A stretch of 29,122 nucleotides of DNA from JOPF133 sp052144935 (GTDB lineage Bacteria; Acidobacteriota; Terriglobia; Bryobacterales; Bryobacteraceae), in the NCBI GenBank assembly GCA_052144935.1, contig JBKQPR010000041.1, forward strand, positions 1 to 29,122. Reading direction: 5' to 3'. The notes beneath the pieces are model-generated. The model was given only the letters and a program-made list of their open reading frames with translations. It was not told where the DNA came from and made no database searches. The position numbers were made by a program, and so were the translations under genes. Positions within the stretch are counted from its first letter, which is position 1. Every line of letters begins with the position of its first letter. Positions 1 to 8,435 of the stretch are shown one piece after another.

Positions 1-15
1 ATACGGCATTTCGCG

Positions 16-40
16 AATTCCTAACCGAAGGTTAGGAATT
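16..40. promoter_or_regulatory. Perfect 11-bp inverted repeat (hairpin or operator)
   Basis: AATTCCTAACC at 16-26 is followed by GAA and then its exact reverse complement at 30-40. No T-run follows on either strand, so an intrinsic terminator is unlikely. The repeat ends on the TTG that opens the downstream reading frame, so it could be an operator or a hairpin over the ribosome-binding region of that gene. Function is inference; the symmetry is seen directly. Confidence 0.5.
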
Positions 41-1208
41 GGCGGAATTCTACAATACGCACCCAGCGCCTGTCAACACGGCGTTTGGCGGCCTCCGGGG
101 AGGCCGGAATGCGCCGGATCCAAGTACTACGTATTGGACGAGCAGAGGGACGCTAAGCCAGCAAGCTCAACACCTGGCAACTCTGCGCCAGGCGACGGTA
201 CTGACAATCAGTGGGGCAGACGAGTTCTTCAAGGATTTGCTGGATCGGGTTTTGGCGCTGGAAGACATTGGGCACCCGGATATACTTTCGGCCCAAGTTG
301 CCGTGAAACGCATGAAGAGGTATTTGCCCGATACCACACAGGGCATCAGCCTGCACGACCTACTTACATCGGAGACCGAGAAGACTCGCACGCTTTTGAC
401 CGGCGCACGATTTCCCATGTCGCCGTTGTTCTCCAAAGATATGCCTGGTCGGGTGAAAGCCTACGAAGTCACGTTGGAAACGATCTCGCACTTGCTGATC
501 TGCGGCGCCTATTGGGGGGAAGCGCATCACGACGATTTGTTGCTCAGTTGTTACAAGCGCATCGCAGAGCAGGACATAATACTAGCCCCCGCGACAGCCA
601 ACCTTGCACGCTACCCTGGGCTGTACCTTCTCTACGGAATGGGAATCGCGGCCTGTGCGGCCAAGAATTATCGGTTTCTCCGTTTGCTATTCAGTCTCAA
701 GCTCCGTTACATTGCCAACGGGAGCGAGAGTGCAGTCGCCGCTGTGATCGATGATGAGTCCGTAATGGACAAGTACAGCCAGGCGCAAGTTCTTGAGGGG
801 AAATACATGTGTGACCATTTGTTCAATGTACTGCGAGATCCTCTCCGAGGGTATGTGCCTAGCGACTACGGATTCAGTCAGACTTTCGACTGGTTTGAGT
901 ACTTGCTTTGCCTGTGCCATTGCGATGCTTCGGTCACTCGCCCTGGCCTGGCGGACATGAAGGCGCGAGACCCCGATTTCGTTCTTCCAGCGTCATTTGG
1001 GCGCTTCGGCCACAGGCTTGCGAGCTGGAACAGCATTCGAAAAGAAACCGAGGTGCGGAAGGGCGAGCGGCTCCCCGAAAAGGTGGCAGACATACTTCAG
1101 GCGGGGTTCTTCGAGTCTGGCGGACGGCAGCAAAGCGACGACAAGTATCGAGACGTGAAGGCAGCCTTCGACAGGTTCGTCTTGAAGGGCGGGCCGTCCC
1201 CGTATTGA
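39..1208 (+). CDS. Hypothetical protein, family not recognised
   Basis: The open frame encodes up to 389 residues. The start is uncertain: an in-frame TAG lies at 33-35, the first possible start is TTG at 39, and the first ATG is at 312. The first 45 or so residues are Gly/Pro/Ser/Thr-rich and may not be translated. From about residue 55 the protein reads as a helical, soluble domain. A segment near residues 190-225 (YPGLYLLYGMGIAACAA followed by a Leu/Arg-rich helix) is amphipathic, and several Cys residues lie around 295-300. No signal peptide, clear transmembrane segment or catalytic motif was seen. The YPxLLLLYxxGIAA style recalls uncharacterised prokaryotic proteins, but this is memory and not an assignment. 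If the start is really at 312 the product is 298 residues. The gene is alone on its strand. Confidence 0.65.
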   Translation: MAEFYNTHPAPVNTAFGGLRGGRNAPDPSTTYWTSRGTLSQQAQHLATLRQATVLTISGADEFFKDLLDRVLALEDIGHPDILSAQVAVKRMKRYLPDTTQGISLHDLLTSETEKTRTLLTGARFPMSPLFSKDMPGRVKAYEVTLETISHLLICGAYWGEAHHDDLLLSCYKRIAEQDIILAPATANLARYPGLYLLYGMGIAACAAKNYRFLRLLFSLKLRYIANGSESAVAAVIDDESVMDKYSQAQVLEGKYMCDHLFNVLRDPLRGYVPSDYGFSQTFDWFEYLLCLCHCDASVTRPGLADMKARDPDFVLPASFGRFGHRLASWNSIRKETEVRKGERLPEKVADILQAGFFESGGRQQSDDKYRDVKAAFDRFVLKGGPSPY

Positions 1209-1421
1209 GGATGTAAGAATAACTGCGCAGCCACTACAACGCGACTTGACGATGGCTAGGATGCCTTGCGTGTCCGGGGAGATCGCAAAGAGCTAGGCGG
1301 TGTGCGGTGGAATTCTTGATTACGCCGCCCGCGAATCGGTGGTGCAATCCGTTTGAGGCCAACTCTACATAGATCGTGACTGATGACCGCTCGAATCGTT
1401 TGGGGTCAACGGGGGAGATCG

Positions 1422-3320
1422 TCATCCCGTGTGGGTGCCTGCCCCCAGGCCGCGCAACAGCTCCGCGATGCCGCTGTGGCCCATCTTCTTCGCCCATGCC
1501 AGCGGCGTGGCCCACGCTTCCGCGTCCGGCTCCGTGACGGTTGCGCCGCGCGCGATCAGCAGCTCCACCATTTCCTTTCGCCCCCAGCGGCACGCCCAGC
1601 CCAATGGCGTGGACTTGAGCAGGTGGTCCCGCACGTCGAGCCGGGCGCCCCGATCGAGCAGCATCGAGACGAAGCGCGCCCGCTCGGCCTCGCTCGGTCC
1701 GGGGCGCGCGGCCGCGAAGTGTAGGACGGTTTGACCGAACCGGCTCGACACGTTCGGATCGACGCCATGCCGCAGCAGCAATTCCATCGATTGAAAAAGC
1801 GCTTCATGATCGTGCCCGTCGCTCGCCACACCGCGAATCGGCTGGATCAGGATCCAGTCCCACCTCGGGTCGTTGGGGGGCCAGTTCAGCCGCGGGAGCG
1901 CCAACTCGACCACTGCCGGCGCACCGTTATTCGCCGCCGACCAAACCAACTCTTGCGCCAGCTTCTCGCTCCCATCGGCTTCCAGCATCCGGCGGGCCTC
2001 CTCGACGTCGTTGGCCTCGGCCACCATGTAAGGCTGCGGCTTCGCGCCGCGGTCTAGCAGCAACCGCCGGAGGGCCTCGTCGGGGTAAGCGTTGCGGAGC
2101 GCCCAACCGGAGGCATACACATTCGCGTTCGGATCGGCGCCGCGGTCCAGCAGCAGTTCGGCAATGTCGCGCCGGCGGGCCAGGGCGGCGTACCACAGTG
2201 GCGTGCCCCAACTCGGAGTAGGTTCCTCCAGCTCGTGCAGCATGGTGCGCTCGTCGACATCCGCGCCGAGGTCGAGCAACAACCGGACGATCTCGAGATG
2301 GCCGTGATTCACCGCCAGGCTCAGCAGCCCGCCCCCCTGCCAGTGGATCTCCCGCAGTACACCAGGATTGCCGGCCGCCAGTTCCCGGATGCGCGGGGCG
2401 TCGGCCAACGCTACGGCGGCGCGGATGGTCACCTCGGCGTCACAATCCAGGAGCAGCCTGGCAACCGGGGGAAATCGTTTCGCGCCCTCGTTGCGGGGAT
2501 CGGCCGCCAGCGCGGCGCGGTCGAGCGGGGTGAAGCCTCTGAGATCCGTCTTTCGCACCGATGCGCCTCTCCCAAGCAGCCACGCGACCATCTCCAGGTT
2601 GGTGGTTTCCGCGGCGGCGTCGAGCGGCGTGCGGCCGTTGCGATCGCACGCGCGGATCAGGGGCTCGTCCGCCGCCAGTAATCGGATCGCCTCGCCGATG
2701 GCGCCCTCGCGGATTGCGTGGTTGATCTGGTCCTGCGCCGGCGAGACCGCGGCGTTCGGGCAGCTCATGGCCTGGCGGCGGTGCTGCTCCTCTTCCTCGA
2801 TGACGTTGACAATGTCATGGTAGTCGCGGTCTCTGGCGAGCGCGAAAGCGGTGGTGGCATCGCGGTGCGGAAAGATGCCCTTGCGGGCGTCGGCGCCCGC
2901 TTGCATCAGCAAGCGCACCATCGGAACATCGCGGCGCAACACCGCGTAATGCAAGGCGCGGTGCTCGTTGTTGCCCGCCATGTCCATGCCGGCCAGCTCG
3001 GGGCGCGCCTGGAGCAGGGCCCGCACGCGCGGCACGTCGCCGGCGTTCACAGCCTCCGCCAGACGCGCGACATTGGCTCCGTCCACGAACGCTTTGAGCT
3101 TGGGCCAGCTTTCGTAGCCGTAGGCCCGCGCCAGTACGCGCTGCGCGTCGCTGAGGGCAAACCGGGCGGGATCGGGGGTGCCCTCGAAGCGCTCGACCTC
3201 CGCGGCCGCGGCTGGGTCGCCCGCGCGGTATTGCTCCAGCAGGTCCTTGGCCTGCTTTCGCAATTGCTCCAGGCTGGCCTGCTTTGGCAGCCGGCGTGTG
3301 GGATAAGGGTGTGGAAACAT
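1422..3320 (-). CDS. Ankyrin-repeat protein
   Basis: This 632-residue protein has a charged N-terminal region (about 1-80) with the pattern LEQLRKQAKDLLEQYRAGD and YGYESWPKLKAFV, which I know as the usual leader of acidobacterial ankyrin proteins. From about residue 80 to the C-terminus it carries many ankyrin-like units, for example HRALHYAVLRRDVPMVRLLMQAGAD, NGRTPLDAAAETTNLEMVAWLLGRGA and GGGLLSLAVNHGHLEIVRLLLDLGAD. Such repeats bind protein partners; no enzymatic domain is visible. There is no signal peptide, so it is probably cytoplasmic. The ATG at 3318-3320 has a good ribosome-binding site (GGAG, 7 nt upstream), which supports the start. The gene stands alone; its partner cannot be told from the sequence. 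Confidence 0.93.
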   Translation of the reverse strand: MFPHPYPTRRLPKQASLEQLRKQAKDLLEQYRAGDPAAAAEVERFEGTPDPARFALSDAQRVLARAYGYESWPKLKAFVDGANVARLAEAVNAGDVPRVRALLQARPELAGMDMAGNNEHRALHYAVLRRDVPMVRLLMQAGADARKGIFPHRDATTAFALARDRDYHDIVNVIEEEEQHRRQAMSCPNAAVSPAQDQINHAIREGAIGEAIRLLAADEPLIRACDRNGRTPLDAAAETTNLEMVAWLLGRGASVRKTDLRGFTPLDRAALAADPRNEGAKRFPPVARLLLDCDAEVTIRAAVALADAPRIRELAAGNPGVLREIHWQGGGLLSLAVNHGHLEIVRLLLDLGADVDERTMLHELEEPTPSWGTPLWYAALARRRDIAELLLDRGADPNANVYASGWALRNAYPDEALRRLLLDRGAKPQPYMVAEANDVEEARRMLEADGSEKLAQELVWSAANNGAPAVVELALPRLNWPPNDPRWDWILIQPIRGVASDGHDHEALFQSMELLLRHGVDPNVSSRFGQTVLHFAAARPGPSEAERARFVSMLLDRGARLDVRDHLLKSTPLGWACRWGRKEMVELLIARGATVTEPDAEAWATPLAWAKKMGHSGIAELLRGLGAGTHTG

Positions 3321-4025
3321 GACGATCTCCTTTCAAGTTGCCCGGTGTCCGCGTCACGGGCGGAAAGAAGATTCGTCGTTGAAGCTGTCGAAATGCTGCA
3401 TATCGGTGGGCTCAGCCCTTCCCGCGGACACGGCAGCGCCCGACGCGCACGCTCAAATCATATCATGTTGCATCATGGTCTCAGCTTCAGGCCGGTGATC
3501 TTGAAAGACCACGCAGTCGCGCCGGAGTGCCCTGCGGGAATTTGGTCCGCAAACCTTGCGCTAACCTTGCGTTGCGACGAGCGCGGGCGGGCAGTGGCAG
3601 CAACGGCGACGGGGCGCTTACCCGAAATGGGGATTCAGCGTCTTCTCGCGGCAAGTTCGCGGGCGAAGGCGCCTGCCCCACATTGCAGGGTCAACATCCT
3701 GCGAGGCACTGTGGGGCAGCCAATCCTGGGGTGCCCTCTGGGCCCCGCCCGCTTTCAGCCGCTTGCCGGGTGCGCAGGCTCGCGCGTGGGAGCCGCCCAA
3801 TAGGCGGCGGGCCCCCGAGGGCACCCCAGGATTGCCCACCCCACACTTAATGCAGAATGCTGCCACGGGGCAAAGTAAGTGGCATTGGGCACTTCCGCCC
3901 GCGCTTCCGCCTGCCAACCCCCTTTTGCGCCAGCATCCCCAAAGCGGGTGAGCACTCGCGGCGATGGCCGTTTCGAGCGGGCCAATCGGGGAGTGGTATC
4001 ATAACTTCCGGCACTCGGAACATTG
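3321..4025. other. Intergenic region, 705 bp
   Basis: This lies between the divergently transcribed ankyrin gene and blaI-like gene and must hold both promoters, although I see no strong sigma70 pair. Its only clear content is the palindromic repeat copy at about 3674-3886. The open frames crossing it are short, overlap on both strands and show no recognisable protein. Confidence 0.6.
3674..3886 (-). repeat. Palindromic dispersed repeat (MITE-like), copy 1, one end degenerate
   Basis: Read on the minus strand from 3886, this copy is co-linear with the 234-bp element at 10337-10570. It has the terminal AATGCCACTTACTTTG (complement of 3871-3886), then GTGGGGTGGGCAATCC, a core with the GGGTGCCC/GGGCCC pair, and GGATTGGCTGCCCCAC near 3710-3730. 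Only one outer terminus is recognisable; the other (3674-3718) instead forms a TGCCCCACA/TGTGGGGCA hairpin. The arms are partly inverted repeats of each other and no coding capacity is seen. It is an older or truncated copy of the same family. Confidence 0.75.
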
Positions 4026-4460
4026 ATGCGTTTTCTCAAGCGTGGAGGCGAGGGCGGGCCGCTGGGCGCGGCCTTGGGACATCTGGAGACCCAGGTGATG
4101 GAATTGGTGTGGGCGCGCGGAGACGGCAACGTGCACGACGTGATGCGAGGCCTGGAGCGTCCGCTGGCGTACACCACGGTGATGACCACACTCGACCGCC
4201 TGTATAAGAAAGGCCTGCTGGAGCGGCGCAAACAGGAGCGGGCGTTCTTGTATTCGCCGCGTTTCTCCCGGGCGGAGTGGGAGCGCAAACGGGCGGGCGA
4301 GCTGGTGGCGGGATTCTTGGCGAGTCCCGCGACGCCCGGCGAACTGCTGGTCTCCTGTTTCGTGGAGGCGGTGGGGGAACGCAACGAGGCGCTGCTGGAC
4401 GAGCTGGAGCGCACCATCCGGAAGAAGCGCAAAGAATTGGAGCGGAGGGCCAAGGCATGA
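4026..4460 (+). CDS. BlaI/MecI/CopY-family transcriptional repressor
   Basis: This 144-residue protein has the winged-helix fold signature of the BlaI/MecI family. A first helix region has LGHLETQVMELVWARGDGNV. The recognition helix and wing follow as LAYTTVMTTLDRLYKKGLLERR (about residues 45-67), and a C-terminal dimerisation helix comes last (about 100-140). Members repress target promoters, often including their own operon, and are inactivated by cleavage when the partner M56 protease is activated. The next gene is exactly such a protease and overlaps this one by 4 nt (ATGA), so the pair is co-translated. ATG 4026 is preferred to TTG 4023; the ribosome-binding site is weak (GGAAC). No beta-lactamase gene is nearby, so the regulon is unknown. 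Confidence 0.92.
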   Translation: MRFLKRGGEGGPLGAALGHLETQVMELVWARGDGNVHDVMRGLERPLAYTTVMTTLDRLYKKGLLERRKQERAFLYSPRFSRAEWERKRAGELVAGFLASPATPGELLVSCFVEAVGERNEALLDELERTIRKKRKELERRAKA

Positions 4461-5422
4461 CCGTCCCTTATCTGGTGAGGCTGGTGTGTCTCTCGCTGGC
4501 CTGTTATTTTCTGTTGCACACGGCCTTGGCGGCGGCGGTGTGGGCGGTAGCTGGACGGGCGATCCGGGCGGCGGAGCGGCTGTGGCCGCCAGACGCCGCG
4601 CGGCTGCTCCTGGCGCTGCGGCTGCTGCCGGCGACCCTGGCGGGTCTGGCGGTGGCCGGGTTGTGCGTGCCGAGTTTTCTGTGGCTGGAACCATCCGGGA
4701 CGGCCGAAGAGGCGGGCGGGGCTTGCCTGGCGGCGGCCTTGCTGGGCGGGGCGGTGTGGATGGCGGCGCTCGGGCGCGGTTGGCGTGCGGTGGCGCAGTC
4801 GCGGCGGTGCGCGCGGATGTGCGGGCGTGTGGCGCGGCCGGATTCGGTGGCGGAAGGCATCGCGGTATGGGTGGTGGACGCCACGGCCCCGGTGCTGGCG
4901 TTGGCGGGGGTGATGCGCCCGCGCGTAGTGATTTCGCGAGGGCTAATGGAGGCGCTGGAGACCGAACAGCTTTCGGCGGCGCTCCGGCACGAAGAAGCGC
5001 ACCGGCGATCGCGGGACAATCTGAAACGGCTGGCGCTGCTGCTGGCGCCGGAGATTCTGCCGGGCTTGCGGGCCTTCGGCCCGCTGGAGCGGGCTTGGGC
5101 GCGGGTTACCGAATGGGCCGCGGACGAGGGCGCGGCGGCGGGCGACGCGCGGCGGCGCCTGGCGTTGGCGGACGCGTTGGTGCGGGCGGTGCGGCTGGGA
5201 TGCGCGCCGAGGCCGGCGGGGCCCCTGGCGACCACTCTGCTGGACGATCCGCTGGATCTGGAAGCGCGCGTAACGCGGCTGCTGGAAGCGCCTACGGGCG
5301 CGCGGCCGAGTGCACGCTACTGGGCCGTGGCGGGTTTGGCGGCTGGGGCGCTGGCGGTCGTCTTGCTGCAACCGGGGACGCTGTACACGGTGCATTGGCT
5401 GCTGGAAGGGCTGATGCGGTGA
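4457..5422 (+). CDS. M56-family membrane metallopeptidase (BlaR1-like, sensor-less)
   Basis: The 321-residue product has hydrophobic segments near residues 8-30, 50-75, 88-108 and 293-312, with the zinc-protease motif HEEAH (HExxH) in ALRHEEAHRRSRDN at about residue 180. This is the M56/BlaR1 layout: a membrane-embedded gluzincin that cleaves the partner BlaI-type repressor. Unlike staphylococcal BlaR1 it ends soon after the last membrane segment and has no C-terminal penicillin-binding sensor domain, so the trigger is unlikely to be direct beta-lactam acylation (inference). The start ATG at 4457 overlaps the stop of the repressor gene, an arrangement that fixes the start and indicates translational coupling. 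Confidence 0.88.
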   Translation: MTVPYLVRLVCLSLACYFLLHTALAAAVWAVAGRAIRAAERLWPPDAARLLLALRLLPATLAGLAVAGLCVPSFLWLEPSGTAEEAGGACLAAALLGGAVWMAALGRGWRAVAQSRRCARMCGRVARPDSVAEGIAVWVVDATAPVLALAGVMRPRVVISRGLMEALETEQLSAALRHEEAHRRSRDNLKRLALLLAPEILPGLRAFGPLERAWARVTEWAADEGAAAGDARRRLALADALVRAVRLGCAPRPAGPLATTLLDDPLDLEARVTRLLEAPTGARPSARYWAVAGLAAGALAVVLLQPGTLYTVHWLLEGLMR

Positions 5423-5754
5423 GAGGGTGCGAGGTCACGGCTCCCAAGGATTGATGACTGGCGCTCGCGCCGTATCGTCGGGCAGCCACGGCATTCCATT
5501 CTACAGAACGGTGTCTCGCACCGGCATACTATACGGTCACGCCTTGGTTGAAGATCGATCTCCTTATCTGACGGAGGTCCGTTCATGGCCTAAATCTTCG
5601 TTTCCCACGGCGCGAAAGACGAGGATCTGGTTGCCTTCTGTCAAAAGCGTTTGCCTCCACCCCGGTAAAAGCGCTCTTGTGTCGCCGACCCAAACCCGGC
5701 GACCCCCGCCCGGCGCGGCCTGGCTGCCGGTCCACCGCGTTTCAAACTGATCCA
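5423..5754. other. Intergenic region, 332 bp, between convergent genes
   Basis: It separates the M56 gene (+) from the sigma54-activator gene (-), which converge here. Besides the broken TIR-domain start at 5585-5668 I see no gene. A TACTATACGG stretch near 5527-5536 could be an old promoter -10 for that relic. No convincing bidirectional terminator was found. Confidence 0.5.
5585..5668 (+). pseudogene. Relic of a TIR-domain gene (5' end only)
   Basis: A good ribosome-binding site (GGAGG, about 5573-5577) precedes an ATG at 5585. The frame reads Met-Ala-stop and then IFVSHGAKDEDLVAFCQKRL before a second stop at 5666. The IFVSH.AKDED block is the first strand and loop of a TIR domain; compare VFISHSALDADW in the intact gene at 20328. 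Only about 25 codons survive and the rest of the domain is absent downstream in all three frames. The TAA at codon 3 means nothing useful is made. The family call rests on this short block and the retained initiation site. Confidence 0.6.
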
Positions 5755-7833
5755 CTACCGGGTGGCAATCCCCAGCTTTTGCATCTTAGCCTGGAGGGTG
5801 GTCCGCTTCATCCCCAGCTTGGCCGCGGCGCCCTCCGGGCCCCCCACTTTCCCACCGGCCTCGCGCAGCGCCCGCTCAATGGCTTCCCGCTCGGCCGCCG
5901 CCAGCGTCTGTACGTCGCCCGCGGGGTGCCCACTGGGCCCCGCGCCGCGCTTCAGCTCGCGCAATGGGATCTGCAGGACCGGACCGGCCGAGACGATCAC
6001 CGCCCGTTCGATGAAGTTCTGCAGCTCGCGGATGTTGCCGGGCCAGTTATAGCGCGTGAGGGCCTCCATGGAGGCGGACGGAATGGTGCTGATCCGCTTG
6101 TTCATGCGGCGCGCGTTCTGCTGCACGAAGTAGCGTACCAGCAAGGGAATATCCTCCCGCCGGTCGCGCAGAGGGGGCACCGTGATGGGGAAGACGCTGA
6201 GCCGGTAGTAGAGATCGGCGCGGAACTGGCGCTCCTCGACCATGGCGGACAGCTCGCGGTTGGTGGCGGCCACCAGGCGGGCGTCCGTGCGGATGGTCCG
6301 CGAGCTTCCCAGGCGCTCGAACTCGCGCTCCTGGAGCACGCGCAGCAGCTTGGTCTGCAGTTCCAGGGGGATCTCCCCCACCTCGTCCAGGAACATGCTG
6401 CCGCGGTGGGCCAGCTCGAAGCGGCCGATGCGCTGCGCAATGGCGCCCGTAAAGGCCCCTTTTTCGTGCCCGAACATCTCGCTTTCCAAGAGGCCGGTGG
6501 GGATGGCGGCGCAGTTCAGCTTCACGAAGGTCCCCTGGCGCCGCGAGCTGAGCTGGTGGATGGCGCGCGCCAGCAACTCCTTCCCGGTGCCGGTTTCCCC
6601 GTAGATCATGACCGTCGAATCGGTGGGCGCGACGGTCTCCACCTGCTTCAAAATGGCGCGCAGGGCGCGGCTCTGGCCCACGATCTCTTCGAACCGGCTG
6701 TCCGTGCGGATCTCGTCTTCCAGGTAGATCTTCTCCTCCGAGAGGCGCGCGTTCAGCTCTTCGATCCGCTTGTAGGAAAAGGAGTTTTCCAGGGCGATGG
6801 CAACCTGCCCGGCGGCCTGCGAAAAGTACTGCCCGTCTTCGGCGGTGAAGAAATTGGCGCGCCGCGACCCCAGGTTGAGGGTGCCCAGCGTCTCGCTGCG
6901 CGTGATCAGCGGCAGCGAGGCCAGCGACAGCAGGCCTTCCCGCGCCATAATATCGGCAGTCACCGGCGAGATTCCCGCGGCATCCTCCAGCCCGACGAAG
7001 CGCCCCTCGCGGGTGCGGTAGACGTAGCCGGACAAAGTATCGTCCAGGGCCACCACCGCGTCCTGGCGGATGACCCCCGATCCCTCCGGAAAATCCAGCA
7101 TTTGCAGGCGCATCGCGTTCAGTTCCTTGTCGTAGATCAGGAGGCTGACGTAATCCAGGCCGAAGGTCTGCCGGAGGGAGGCCGAAACCGCCTGGAACAG
7201 CGGCTTGGTGTCCAGGCAGGTGACCACCGCGTTGTTGATCTCCAGCAGCGCCCGCAACCGGTCGCGCTCGCGCGCAAGCTGCTCTTCGTAAGCGCGGGCG
7301 GTTTCGAAGTTGAGGGCATTGTCCACCGCCACGGCCACCTGGCGCGCCACATGGACCATGAAGTCGATCTCTTCCCGCGTGTAAGCATCGCGTTGGAGGG
7401 AGCCGAATTGCAGGCCGCCCAGGTTCCTCTGGGCGGTCGAGAGCGGCAAAATGCAGAAGCATTGAATGCCGTTGGCGCGCACCAGCTCGCGCAGCACCGG
7501 GAAGCGATCGTCCCGGGCGGCATCCGGCACATAATAAGGCTGCCGGTTTTGGAGAGCCAACCAGGTGGGCGACTGGTCGAAAGGAGTCGGACCGGGAGTG
7601 GGTCCCGCCATTTCACGCTCGGTGTGCAGGATGTGCAGGCGGACCGTGCCTTCCTTCTCGTCCACCAGCGTCAGGCAGATGAAATCGAAAGAAACCAGGG
7701 GCGCCAGGCAGCGGCCGAGATCGGCGAAAAGGGTGGCAAGCTGGCGGTGGGCCGCAATCGATTCGGCCACTTCCAACAGGGCTTCATACCGCGCGCGAGT
7801 TGCGTCGGGGCGGATCGGGGCTGGCGAATGCAT
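5755..7833 (-). CDS. Sigma54-dependent transcriptional activator with two GAF domains
   Basis: The protein has an FhlA/NorR-like layout: two GAF sensor domains (about 20-185 and 205-355), a short coiled linker, an AAA+ sigma54-interaction domain (about 380-605) and a C-terminal Fis-type helix-turn-helix (about 645-690, ending GMKRTTLQAKMQKLGI). Walker A GETGTGKE, the sigma54-contacting GAFTGA loop within GHEKGAFTGA, Walker B GSMFLDEVGEIP and the WPGNIRELQN block are all present, so it should be an active ATPase that opens sigma54 promoters. The GAF ligands are not predictable. I place the start at ATG 7833 (692 aa). A GTG at 7869 would give 704 aa but an 86-nt overlap with the upstream STAS gene; the ATG overlaps by 50 nt. 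The two genes form an operon. Confidence 0.95.
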   Translation of the reverse strand: MHSPAPIRPDATRARYEALLEVAESIAAHRQLATLFADLGRCLAPLVSFDFICLTLVDEKEGTVRLHILHTEREMAGPTPGPTPFDQSPTWLALQNRQPYYVPDAARDDRFPVLRELVRANGIQCFCILPLSTAQRNLGGLQFGSLQRDAYTREEIDFMVHVARQVAVAVDNALNFETARAYEEQLARERDRLRALLEINNAVVTCLDTKPLFQAVSASLRQTFGLDYVSLLIYDKELNAMRLQMLDFPEGSGVIRQDAVVALDDTLSGYVYRTREGRFVGLEDAAGISPVTADIMAREGLLSLASLPLITRSETLGTLNLGSRRANFFTAEDGQYFSQAAGQVAIALENSFSYKRIEELNARLSEEKIYLEDEIRTDSRFEEIVGQSRALRAILKQVETVAPTDSTVMIYGETGTGKELLARAIHQLSSRRQGTFVKLNCAAIPTGLLESEMFGHEKGAFTGAIAQRIGRFELAHRGSMFLDEVGEIPLELQTKLLRVLQEREFERLGSSRTIRTDARLVAATNRELSAMVEERQFRADLYYRLSVFPITVPPLRDRREDIPLLVRYFVQQNARRMNKRISTIPSASMEALTRYNWPGNIRELQNFIERAVIVSAGPVLQIPLRELKRGAGPSGHPAGDVQTLAAAEREAIERALREAGGKVGGPEGAAAKLGMKRTTLQAKMQKLGIATR

Positions 7834-8146
7834 CCGGACGTCGTGCAGACTTTCCTTCAACCCTAGCACACTCGGGCGCGCCCGCGATCTCCTCCACCAG
7901 GTGCTGGATCAGGGGACAGGAGGCTTCCAGACGCACTCCCCCGCGATGCATTTCACCCAGCAGAGCCTGGCCGGCGGGATCCACGAAATCCACTTCGCGG
8001 AGGTCCAAAACGGTGGCGCGGCGTTCGGTGATAGGACCCGCGGTTTGCCAGCATTGCCGCAGCTCGTCAACCCAGGGTCCGGCCAGCCTGCCTTCGAGGC
8101 GTAAGCGCAATTCCTGCGCGCGGTCGTAAATCGTGATCTTCAACAT
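7784..8146 (-). CDS. STAS-domain protein (anti-sigma-factor antagonist-like)
   Basis: This 120-residue protein starts MLKITIYD and has the STAS strand-helix pattern: LRLRLEGRLAGPWVDELRQCW, then TVLDLREVDFVDPAGQALLGEMHRGGVRLEA. STAS proteins of the SpoIIAA/RsbV type switch partners by phosphorylation of a Ser in a DSSG-like loop. Here that loop is VDPAGQ, so the usual Ser is missing and phosphorylation control at that place is not expected. A Pro/Arg-rich tail (about 95-120) is encoded in the stretch overlapping the downstream sigma54-activator gene, which argues for co-transcription and perhaps functional coupling. No kinase or phosphatase partner lies in the window. Confidence 0.82.
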   Translation of the reverse strand: MLKITIYDRAQELRLRLEGRLAGPWVDELRQCWQTAGPITERRATVLDLREVDFVDPAGQALLGEMHRGGVRLEASCPLIQHLVEEIAGAPECARVEGKSARRPDAFASPDPPRRNSRAV

Positions 8147-8345
8147 GCCCACTGGGGTCAGGGCAAATGAAGTGCCACGCGGGAGCCAGCGGCCGGACAT
8201 CGCTCCCTGACGGGGTGCCCGATGGGCCCGGCTCAGCAAGCTCAGTGGGTTAGCGAGCAGGGCCCAGGGGGTGCCCCGCGGGGCGCCCCGCCGCGTAGAG
8301 GATATGCGTTGCCTGCCCAAATAATGGCACGCGAGGCCTGCGCGT
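8147..8345. repeat. Possible third palindromic repeat, divergent
   Basis: This stretch upstream of the STAS gene has a GGGGTGCCC..TGGGCCC block near 8212-8230 and GGGCCCA..GGGGGTGCCCC near 8270-8290, around a GCTCAGCAAGCTCAG stem. The same GGGTGCCC/GGGCCC pairing is the core of the elements at 3674-3886 and 10337-10570. The conserved terminus ATGCCACTTACTTTG is not present here. It may be a different or very decayed family member. The remaining bases to 8435 hold nothing I can identify. Confidence 0.3.
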
Positions 8346-8435
8346 GAGCCAGTGTCACCCGTGCCCTCCGAAAAGTTTGGCCAGTGGCCCGTGGCGCGAT
8401 TCCGCGGCACGTTCCAACCCATCCCGGCGGCGGTT

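Noticed and set aside
2718..3803. Plus-strand open frame of 361 codons
   Set aside because: Antisense to the ankyrin gene, then running through the intergenic palindromic repeat.
5677..7866. Plus-strand open frame of 729 codons
   Set aside because: Antisense to the sigma54-activator gene, which has full motif support.
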